Below are positions 18,359 to 24,214 of a DNA stretch of 64,000 nt, piece by piece. The stretch lies in NCBI GenBank assembly GCA_045544455.1, contig JAZPYZ010000003.1, forward strand, positions 62,001 through 126,000, written 5' to 3'. Position 1 is the stretch's first letter, and every line of letters starts with the position of its first letter. This DNA comes from JAZPYZ01 sp045544455. Its GTDB lineage: Bacteria > Bacillota > Clostridia > Oscillospirales > Acutalibacteraceae. Below the pieces are notes generated by a model. That model had not been told where the DNA came from. It searched no databases and saw nothing but the letters and a program-made list of their open reading frames with translations. Made by a program: the position numbers and the translations under genes.

Positions 18359-19130
18359 TCGTTTAAAAGTTGTCGCCGAAACCGGTTTTGCGATCGTGTT
18401 TTGGCTGTTGGTGTGGCATCTGCTTAGTGTGTTGGTCGGGCAGGAGATCTTGTTGCCGTCCCCTTGGACGGTGGCTAAAGCCGCCGTCGATATTGTGGTC
18501 AAACCGGACTTTTGGCGGATCGTGGGCCTGTCGGTTTTGCGTATTTTACTCGGTTTCCTCGCGGCGCTTGCCGTGGGAGGCGGGTTAGCGGTACTGACGG
18601 TCAAAAGCCGGTTGTGTCGGGTGTTGTTCACCCCGATCTTGAAATTGGTTCGCGCCGCCCCGGTCGCTTCGTTCATCATCTTGGCACTTGTCTGGATCGC
18701 AGACGGCCGTGTGCCGGCCTTTATCGCGTTTTTGATGGTGGTACCGATCGTGTGGGCCAACGTGGCGCAAGGGATCGAACAAACCGATCGCAAGTTACTC
18801 GAAATGGCCACCGTTTACCGTATCGGCCGTTGGCGTACCTTTTGGAAAATTTGGGTACCGTCGGTGTTACCGTATTTCATGGCGGCCTGCACCACCGGGT
18901 TAGGGTTCGCCTGGAAATCGGGTGTTGCGGCCGAAGTGATTTGCCGACCGGAATTTTCGATCGGCAGTCAACTCAACGATGCCAAAACCTATCTCGAAAC
19001 GCCGGATATGTTTGTATGGACCGCTGCGGTGATCGTGCTGAGCGTCTTGTTTGAAAAATTGTTTGTCAAACTGGCGGCGGTTCTGCAAAAACGATGGTTT
19101 GTCGATGACCGAAAGGGGGCGTCGGTATGA
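18348..19130 (+). CDS. ABC transporter permease (SsuC/TauC-like)
   Basis: 260 residues with about six membrane helices and the binding-protein-dependent permease EAA region (ATVYRIGRWRTFWKIWVPSVLPYF). ATG 18348 lies inside the 3' end of the binding-protein gene; the longer frame upstream is a shadow of that gene. It overlaps the ATPase start by an ATGA junction. The overlapping chain of four genes argues for a single importer made in fixed proportion. Confidence 0.93.
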   Translation: MARNRLKVVAETGFAIVFWLLVWHLLSVLVGQEILLPSPWTVAKAAVDIVVKPDFWRIVGLSVLRILLGFLAALAVGGGLAVLTVKSRLCRVLFTPILKLVRAAPVASFIILALVWIADGRVPAFIAFLMVVPIVWANVAQGIEQTDRKLLEMATVYRIGRWRTFWKIWVPSVLPYFMAACTTGLGFAWKSGVAAEVICRPEFSIGSQLNDAKTYLETPDMFVWTAAVIVLSVLFEKLFVKLAAVLQKRWFVDDRKGASV

Positions 19131-19681
19131 TTCAGATCAACCAAGTCTTCTTTTCGTATGCCGCCACACCGGTACTAACCGATTTTTCCATGCAGGTGGC
19201 GGCCGGCGACAAGATATGTTTGTCCGGCCCGTCCGGTTGCGGTAAAACGACGGTTTTACGGTTGATTGCCGGTTTGGAAATGCCGCAGATCGGCACAGTA
19301 CAAACCCATGGAAAACTGGCGTATGTGTTTCAGGAAAACCGCTTGCTGGAGTGGTTGACAGCGCGAGACAATATCCGACTGGTAGCGCCGCAAGCGGATG
19401 CCGATGCGTTGTTGGCGTCGATGGGATTGCCGGATGTGGGCGACAAGCCGGTTGGACAGTTGTCGGGCGGTATGAAACGGCGTGTTGCCGTGGCACGTGC
19501 CTTGGCGGTAGAAGCCGATGTGTTGTTGCTGGATGAACCGTTTAATGGATTAGACGACGAGGCTGCCGCGCTTGTTGCAGACGAAATCAAGCGAGTTTAT
19601 GCCGACAAAACGGTGGTGCTTGTCAGTCACCATCCGCGCGATGCCCAACTGCTTGACGCAAAAGTTTTCAAAATGGGATAA
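19127..19681 (+). CDS. ABC transporter ATPase (SsuB/TauB-like), short
   Basis: 184 residues, about 60 shorter than typical SsuB/TauB because the C-terminal regulatory part is missing. All catalytic elements remain: Walker A SGPSGCGKTT (about residues 33-42), Q-loop FQENRLLEW, signature LSGGMKRRVAVARAL, Walker B VLLLDEPFNGLD, and a switch His in SHHPRDA. It begins at the ATGA overlap with the permease and completes the importer. Confidence 0.93.
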   Translation: MIQINQVFFSYAATPVLTDFSMQVAAGDKICLSGPSGCGKTTVLRLIAGLEMPQIGTVQTHGKLAYVFQENRLLEWLTARDNIRLVAPQADADALLASMGLPDVGDKPVGQLSGGMKRRVAVARALAVEADVLLLDEPFNGLDDEAAALVADEIKRVYADKTVVLVSHHPRDAQLLDAKVFKMG

Positions 19682-19699
19682 TTTTTTCATAAAAGCCCC

Positions 19700-19728
19700 T
19701 TGACAATTAGGGTGAAATCGGTTATGAT
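19700..19728 (+). promoter_or_regulatory. Promoter of tRNA-Ala
   Basis: TTGACA 19700-19705, 17-base spacer, TATGAT 19723-19728, 30 bases before the tRNA. Confidence 0.8.
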
Positions 19729-19757
19729 ACTTAACTGTAATCACGACCGATTCCTAT

Positions 19758-19833
19758 GGGGGATTAGCTCAGCTGGGAGAGCGCTAGGTTCGCAATCTAG
19801 AGGTCAGGGGTTCGATCCCCCTATTCTCCACCA
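19758..19833 (+). tRNA. tRNA-Ala (CGC)
   Basis: 76 nt including encoded CCA. All four arms fold. The anticodon loop TTCGCAA gives CGC, reading the GCG codons that are frequent in these genes. The acceptor stem contains the G3-U70 pair that marks alanine tRNAs, which settles identity. A terminator follows directly. Confidence 0.95.
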
Positions 19834-19870
19834 AACAAAAAGACACTCGTTAGAGTGTCTTTTTTTGTTT
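19815..19870 (+). repeat. tRNA-Ala 3' end plus terminator, copy 1
   Basis: The last bases of the tRNA (from the T-stem ATCCCCCT on), CCA, and the hairpin GACACTC-GTTA-GAGTGTC with its T-run. An almost identical copy begins 178 bases downstream. Confidence 0.9.
19837..19867 (+). terminator. tRNA-Ala terminator
   Basis: 12-bp stem AAAAAGACACTC / GAGTGTCTTTTT with a GTTA loop and T7 run. Confidence 0.9.
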
Positions 19871-19939
19871 TGCTAAGAGGGGGGATCGAACCAGGAATGG
19901 GAGCAAGGCTCTGCCAAGCAGAGCGAGAGACAAAGCAAG

Positions 19940-19952
19940 CGTCCGGGGGACG
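19940..19952 (+). repeat. Short CGTCC/GGACG hairpin inside the tRNA-Ala-linked repeat
   Basis: CGTCC-GGG-GGACG. A similar hairpin (ACAGTCC / GGACTGT) occupies the equivalent place in the tRNA-Trp-linked repeat at 36.2 kb. Confidence 0.6.
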
Positions 19953-19992
19953 GTTGCGTCATTCCTCCAAAGGAGCAACGCGACTGCGACAA

Positions 19993-20049
19993 ATCCCCCT
20001 ATTCTCCACCAAACAAAAAAGACACTCGTTAGAGTGTCTTTTTTTGTTT
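19993..20049 (+). repeat. tRNA-Ala 3' end plus terminator, copy 2 (partial tRNA)
   Basis: Repeats 19815-19870 with a single extra A in the A-run, including the tRNA end, CCA and the complete terminator hairpin (20015-20046). No 5' part of a tRNA precedes it, so it does not encode a tRNA. Confidence 0.9.
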
Positions 20050-20053
20050 CGTT

Positions 20054-20164
20054 TTCTTCTTGCTCAAACTGCAAGAATCCAAAACGGTCCGTATTATCGT
20101 CGATCGAGGAACGGTCGGTGAACTGATCGTCGATTGTTGGAACGGCCAAGCGGTATATGTGTAA
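20054..20164 (+). pseudogene. C-terminal fragment of an unidentified gene
   Basis: A frame open from within the second tRNA-linked terminator ends in KTVRIIVDRGTVGELIVDCW and then NGQAVYV with a TAA at 20162. It has no start or ribosome site. The VRIIVDRG-type strand resembles the C-terminal beta-sandwich of GH32 enzymes, but that is a weak guess. The fragment suggests a gene was truncated when the tRNA-linked sequence arrived. Confidence 0.35.
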
Positions 20165-20165
20165 T

Positions 20166-20198
20166 AAAAAAGGACTACCCATCAGGGTAGTCCTTTTT
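20166..20198 (-). terminator. gdhA terminator
   Basis: 15-bp stem AAAAAAGGACTACCC and its complement with an ATCA loop, just past the gdhA stop. It would also stop plus-strand transcription. Confidence 0.9.
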
Positions 20199-20214
20199 GA
20201 ATGATTGATAACGA

Positions 20215-21564
20215 TTAGCAAACGCCTTGCGCCATCATGGCATCGGCCACTTTTTCGAAACCGGCGATGTTCGCGCCGGCAACCAAGTCGCCTTCCATGC
20301 CGTATTTCTTCGCCGCCGCAACCGAAGCGTCGAAGATGTTTTTCATGATCTGTTTCAGTTTCGCGTCGACTTCTTCCGCAGTCCAGCCGTAACGCATGGA
20401 GTTTTGGCTCATTTCCAGGCCGGAAACCGACACGCCGCCGGCGTTAACCGCTTTGGACGGCGCGATCACCAAACCGTTCGCTTTCAGATACGCCATCGCC
20501 TCTTCGGTGGTGGGCATGTTGGAAACTTCGACGTAGTATTTCACGCCGTTGGCAACAATGTTTTTCGCATCTTCGATGCCCACTTCGTTTTGGGTGGCAC
20601 ACGGCATCACGATGTCCACTTTTTCACACCACGGACGTTTACCCGCAAAGAACGGTACACCGAACTTATCGGCATAATCCTGTACCTTGTCGCGGCCGGA
20701 AGAACGCATTTCGAGCATGAAGTTGATCTTTTCTTCGGTATTGATACCGTCTTTATCGTAGACGTAACCGTCCGGACCGGAGATGGCGACAACTTTACCG
20801 CCGAGTTCGGTCGCCTTTTTCACGGTACCCCAAGCCACGTTACCGAAGCCGGATACCGCAATGGTTTTGCCTTTGATGTCTTCGCCCAACCAGTTGAGCA
20901 TTTCCACGGTGTAGTACACCGCACCGAAACCGGTCGCTTCCGGACGAATGAGCGAACCGCCGTATGCCAAACCTTTACCGGTCAGCACGCCGGTGAATTC
21001 GTTGCGCAGACGTTTGTATTGGCCGAACAGATAGCCGATTTCACGCGCGCCGACACCAAGGTCGCCGGCCGGTACGTCGGTATCCGGGCCGATATGTTTC
21101 GCGAGTTCGGTCATAAAGCTTTGGCAGAACCGCATGATCTCGCCGTCCGAACGACCGCGCGGATCAAAGTCCGAACCACCTTTACCACCGCCCATCGGCA
21201 GACCGGTCAAGCTGTTTTTAAAGGTTTGTTCGAAACCGAGGAACTTGATGATCGATGCGTTAACCGATGGATGGAACCGCAGGCCGCCCTTGTACGGGCC
21301 GATCGCCGAGTTGAACTGTACGCGGAAACCGCGGTTCACTTGCGCTTTGCCGTTATCATCTACCCACGGCACGCGGAAGATGATCTGACGTTCCGGTTCC
21401 ACCATGCGTTCGATAACGCCGGTTTCGATCAGCTTCGCGTTTTGCTCCACGACCGGTTCCAGCGATTCGAGCACTTCGGCAACCGCTTGCAAAAATTCCG
21501 GTTCGCCGGCGTTACGTTTTTCGACGTCGGCATACACCTTTTTCAGATATTCGTTCTTTAACAT
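20215..21564 (-). CDS. gdhA: NADP-specific glutamate dehydrogenase
   Basis: 449 residues, the length of hexameric bacterial GdhA. It aminates 2-oxoglutarate to glutamate. Motifs: GPYKGGLRFHPSV, the catalytic-lysine region LPMGGGKGGSDFDPRG, PAGDLGVGAREIGYL, and the Rossmann motif AVSGFGNVAWG (about residues 235-245) with GPDGYVYD. NADP preference is inferred from similarity to clostridial and E. coli GdhA. AGGAGG lies 8 bases before the ATG. Its promoter carries a perfect dyad over the -35 box. A full-length antisense open frame is a codon-bias shadow. Confidence 0.96.
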   Translation of the reverse strand: MLKNEYLKKVYADVEKRNAGEPEFLQAVAEVLESLEPVVEQNAKLIETGVIERMVEPERQIIFRVPWVDDNGKAQVNRGFRVQFNSAIGPYKGGLRFHPSVNASIIKFLGFEQTFKNSLTGLPMGGGKGGSDFDPRGRSDGEIMRFCQSFMTELAKHIGPDTDVPAGDLGVGAREIGYLFGQYKRLRNEFTGVLTGKGLAYGGSLIRPEATGFGAVYYTVEMLNWLGEDIKGKTIAVSGFGNVAWGTVKKATELGGKVVAISGPDGYVYDKDGINTEEKINFMLEMRSSGRDKVQDYADKFGVPFFAGKRPWCEKVDIVMPCATQNEVGIEDAKNIVANGVKYYVEVSNMPTTEEAMAYLKANGLVIAPSKAVNAGGVSVSGLEMSQNSMRYGWTAEEVDAKLKQIMKNIFDASVAAAKKYGMEGDLVAGANIAGFEKVADAMMAQGVC

Positions 21565-21615
21565 AGATATAGCCTCCTTGCAGAAAATCTACAAAATAAA
21601 ATCAATATAAGAAAT

Positions 21616-21644
21616 ATAATAAAACTTGAAAAACCGTTTGTCAA
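21616..21644 (-). promoter_or_regulatory. gdhA promoter
   Basis: Minus strand: TTGACA (21644-21639), 17-base spacer, TATTAT (21621-21616). Confidence 0.85.
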
Positions 21645-21660
21645 CCATTCCCAGTTGACA
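21639..21660. promoter_or_regulatory. Candidate operator on the gdhA promoter
   Basis: Perfect inverted repeat TGTCAAC-CATTCCCA-GTTGACA. The left arm is the -35 box of gdhA, so a bound protein would block RNA polymerase. Confidence 0.55.
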
Positions 21661-21747
21661 TTTACAATTTTTTTGCGTGGACAAACCGCTTTTTAGGGCG
21701 CCTTGTGCGTCGTAGACGGACACGGAAGGTCGGTTGTGCGCCATAAA

Positions 21748-21777
21748 GAAAACGCAACCGTTGTCACACGGTTGCGT
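21748..21777 (-). terminator. Terminator of the epimerase gene
   Basis: Perfect 10-bp stem ACGCAACCGT / ACGGTTGCGT with a 6-base loop, followed on the minus strand by TTTTCTTT. Confidence 0.85.
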
Positions 21778-21783
21778 CTAATG

Positions 21784-22452
21784 CTATATCAAAGCGCGAA
21801 ATGCTTGAATGCCGGCTATCATATCGTCGGGATTCATGGATTTCAAAAATCCCGATGTGCCGATCACAAACCGATTGGCACCGGCTTCTTTCATGCGAAC
21901 TAAATTTGCCTTGCTGACGTTCCCGTCCACCTCGATGGGGAGATCGGGATATCCGCGCGTGCTCAGCAGATCGCGCGCGGCGCGGATTTTGGCGACGGTG
22001 AATTCCACCAATTGTTGCCCGGCAAATCCGGGATTTACCGTCATGATCAGGATGCCGGCCGCCTGCGACAACACCTCTTCAATCATACAAAGCGGCGTTG
22101 CCGGGTTGAGTGCGGCGATCGGTCGACCGCCCACCGCGCGAATTCGATCAAACGCCCGTTGCAGATGACGGGTGCTTTCAACGTGTACCGACACAAAATC
22201 ACCCTCACGAATCGGGAACCAGTCGATCTTGTCTTCCGGTTGTTCCACCATCAAATGATAATCCATCGGCAGGGTGGTCATCTGTGCCAAATACCGGCAA
22301 TAATCGGTACCCAGTTGCAGATTCGGGACAAAATGGCCGTCCATTACATCGACGTGCAGCCCGTCGATCCCGTGTTGTTCAAATACCCGAACGGCCGACT
22401 CCAGTTTGGTCGGATCGACACACATCATCGACGGCAACAGTTGGTTGTTCAT
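21784..22452 (-). CDS. Ribulose-phosphate 3-epimerase family protein
   Basis: 222 residues of the Rpe (beta/alpha)8 family, which epimerises phosphorylated ketoses at C3. Seen are LLPSMMCVD at the start (family LSADF region, diverged), GLHVDVMDGHFVPN with metal-binding His and Asp, YHLMVEQPED, ILIMTVNPGFAGQ, and IEVDGNVSKAN. The diverged N-terminus and pairing with a DeoR regulator instead of the usual ribosome-assembly GTPase rsgA neighbour suggest a catabolic paralogue such as an allulose-6-phosphate epimerase (inference). Transcribed divergently from the regulator at 22635. Confidence 0.88.
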   Translation of the reverse strand: MNNQLLPSMMCVDPTKLESAVRVFEQHGIDGLHVDVMDGHFVPNLQLGTDYCRYLAQMTTLPMDYHLMVEQPEDKIDWFPIREGDFVSVHVESTRHLQRAFDRIRAVGGRPIAALNPATPLCMIEEVLSQAAGILIMTVNPGFAGQQLVEFTVAKIRAARDLLSTRGYPDLPIEVDGNVSKANLVRMKEAGANRFVIGTSGFLKSMNPDDMIAGIQAFRALI

Positions 22453-22489
22453 CGTGCTTCACCCCTTGGCGATATGATCGTTTGCTCGC

Positions 22490-22518
22490 TTGACAGGATT
22501 TTAAGAAATCCTTATAAT
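22490..22518 (+). promoter_or_regulatory. Promoter of the DeoR gene
   Basis: TTGACA 22490-22495, 17-base spacer, TATAAT 22513-22518. The spacer is a perfect dyad AGGATTT-TAAG-AAATCCT (22495-22512). Confidence 0.85.
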
Positions 22519-22519
22519 T

Positions 22520-22549
22520 ATTATAGATTTGGGCAAAAATTCTTGTCAA
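22520..22549 (-). promoter_or_regulatory. Promoter of the epimerase gene, face-to-face with the DeoR promoter
   Basis: Minus strand: TTGACA (22549-22544), 18-base spacer, TATAAT (22525-22520). Its -10 box is one base from the -10 box of the opposing promoter. Confidence 0.85.
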
Positions 22550-22595
22550 TCGTTTCGATATGGATTGTTATAGTGAACACGATTTTGATCGATTT

Positions 22596-22619
22596 AAGCA
22601 TAAACGAGCATAAACAAGC
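22596..22619. promoter_or_regulatory. Direct repeats, candidate DeoR operator
   Basis: AGCATAAAC occurs twice at 10-base spacing, followed by a partial third AAGC, just before the regulator start. Helical-turn-spaced direct repeats are usual for DeoR-family binding sites. Confidence 0.5.
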
Positions 22620-22634
22620 AAAGGAGAACGCGGT

Positions 22635-23333
22635 ATGTTTGATTACGAACGACAAGCCGGTATTACCGATCTGCTTCAACAAGCCGGCAGTATGACCACG
22701 GCCGAACTGGCGGCGAAACTGTATGTCAGCGAAGCGACGGTGCGCCGGGACCTCACCCGGTTAGAGAAAATGGGGTTGGTGCGCCGTGTGCATGGCGGTG
22801 CGATGATCGTGTCCGGTCCGGAAAGCGAAATTCCGTGGTTGATTCGCGATCGGGCTAACGATACCGCCAAATGTGCGATCGCCGCCAAAGCGATCTCCTG
22901 CATCAAAGACGGAGACACCGTGATACTGGATGCCTCGTCCACGGTGTTGCGCATCGTGCCGTTGCTCAAACAAAAAACCAATCTTACCGTGATCACCAAC
23001 GGGCCGAAAACCACGATGGAATTGGCGATGGCACACATACGCACGCTCACCACCGGCGGCGTGTTGCTGGACAATTCGTTGGCGTTTGTCGGCCGCGAGG
23101 CGGAACAGTTTATCCGTAACGTCAACGCGGACGTGTTGTTGTTATCCTGTAGAGGGGTGTCGCCGGACGGATACCTTACCGACACCTCGCTCGAAGAGGT
23201 GAACATCCGCAAAGAGATGTTGCGTCACGCGCGTCGCAAGTATCTGTTGTGCGATACCGGCAAAATCGGCGTGACCTATCCGTATAACATCTGCCATGTA
23301 GATGAACTCGACGGTTGGATCCGCGAAATATAA
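22635..23333 (+). CDS. DeoR/GlpR-family transcriptional regulator
   Basis: 232 residues. N-terminal winged helix with TTAELAAKLYVSEATVRRDL (about residues 22-41), then KMGLVRRVHGGA, the family hinge. The C-terminal sugar-phosphate sensor domain shows DGDTVILDASST, TVITNGPKT and LLLSCRGVSPDGYLTD. Family effectors are phosphorylated sugars. It is divergent from the epimerase and probably represses it. It resembles the second DeoR regulator at 60.2 kb in the same motifs, so the two may be paralogues. Confidence 0.92.
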   Translation: MFDYERQAGITDLLQQAGSMTTAELAAKLYVSEATVRRDLTRLEKMGLVRRVHGGAMIVSGPESEIPWLIRDRANDTAKCAIAAKAISCIKDGDTVILDASSTVLRIVPLLKQKTNLTVITNGPKTTMELAMAHIRTLTTGGVLLDNSLAFVGREAEQFIRNVNADVLLLSCRGVSPDGYLTDTSLEEVNIRKEMLRHARRKYLLCDTGKIGVTYPYNICHVDELDGWIREI

Positions 23334-23373
23334 CACAAAGCCAAGCGGCGTATGCACCGCTTGGCTTTGTGTT
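23332..23373. terminator. Shared terminator between DeoR and HAD genes
   Basis: 17-bp perfect stem AACACAAAGCCAAGCGG and complement, 8-base loop, between convergent genes. Confidence 0.85.
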
Positions 23374-24050
23374 TATAGGATTTGTTGAATGTCATATAAA
23401 GTCTTGACCGTACTATCCGGTCGGCAATTGTCCGGCGCGGTTTCGCCGTGTGGGTTGTACCAACAGGTTTGGATTCCGACATCTTTCCCACCGCGAATAT
23501 CCGCCGTCAACGAATCCCCGATGATGATCACCTCATCCGGCCCGGCCGGCCGCAGTACCTCAAAACATGCCTCGAAAAACGCTTTAGCCGGTTTGGATAC
23601 CCCTAATCGTTCCGAGGTAAACATCTCTTGAATATACGGATATAAACCGCTATGCTGTAACCGCTTGATCTGTTGTTCGTGCGGTGCGTTGCTCGCGACG
23701 CATACGGTGTATTTCGGGGCCAGATACGCCAACAGTTCCCGCGCTCCGTCTACCGGTACGGCTTCCACTGCCAACCGATCCAAAAACCGTTGCTCAAACG
23801 CGCGCCCGTCGGATTTTATACCCAGTGCCTCAAACACCAGGTTCCACCGCCGGTCATACAACTGCTCTTTGGTGAGATCGCCGGTTTCGATTTGGGCCCA
23901 CAAGCCGTTGTTGATACGGGTAAACGTATCAAACGTAGCCGCGTCATACGGCCATCCGCTTTCTTCAAACAGATGCTTCATCGCGCTTTCTGCACACCGA
24001 TGAAAATCCAACAACGTGTTATCCACGTCCAACAACACAAACCGTATCAT
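23373..24050 (-). CDS. HAD-superfamily hydrolase, YjjG-like
   Basis: 225 residues. Motif I DVDNTLLDF (nucleophile Asp8, acid/base Asp10), motif II ASNAP, motif III Lys in VSKPAKAFF, and motif IV IIIGDSLTADIRGG are all intact. The alpha-helical cap (WAQIETGDLTKEQLYDRRW) is that of the YjjG/5'-nucleotidase-like subgroup, which removes phosphate from nucleoside monophosphates and noncanonical nucleotides. It is monocistronic and convergent with the DeoR gene. Confidence 0.9.
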   Translation of the reverse strand: MIRFVLLDVDNTLLDFHRCAESAMKHLFEESGWPYDAATFDTFTRINNGLWAQIETGDLTKEQLYDRRWNLVFEALGIKSDGRAFEQRFLDRLAVEAVPVDGARELLAYLAPKYTVCVASNAPHEQQIKRLQHSGLYPYIQEMFTSERLGVSKPAKAFFEACFEVLRPAGPDEVIIIGDSLTADIRGGKDVGIQTCWYNPHGETAPDNCRPDSTVKTLYDIQQIL

Positions 24051-24125
24051 CCCATCACCGCCTTGCTCGATTTACTATACCGTTTCATTATACACCGCAT
24101 CGCCCCGTTTGACAATTCTTTTTCG

Positions 24126-24155
24126 TTGACAAACCACCGAGAAACGAGATATAAT
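24126..24155 (+). promoter_or_regulatory. copA promoter and candidate operator
   Basis: TTGACA 24126-24131, 18-base spacer, TATAAT 24150-24155. The dyad CAGTTA-N8-TAACTG at 24164-24183 straddles the expected start of transcription and could bind a copper-responsive repressor; it matches neither the CopY box nor the G/C-rich CsoR site as I know them. Confidence 0.65.
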
Positions 24156-24214
24156 ACACTTACCAGTTAGCCTTAGTTAACTGCCAACGATATTGATCAA
24201 ACGGAGATGAGCGT

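Noticed and set aside
19758..19833. Reading the tRNA as Cys (GCA) because GCA lies in the anticodon loop
   Set aside because: With a seven-base loop the anticodon is CGC, and the G3-U70 pair marks alanine.
20227..21561. 444-codon plus-strand frame antisense to gdhA
   Set aside because: Exact shadow of gdhA, no start signals.
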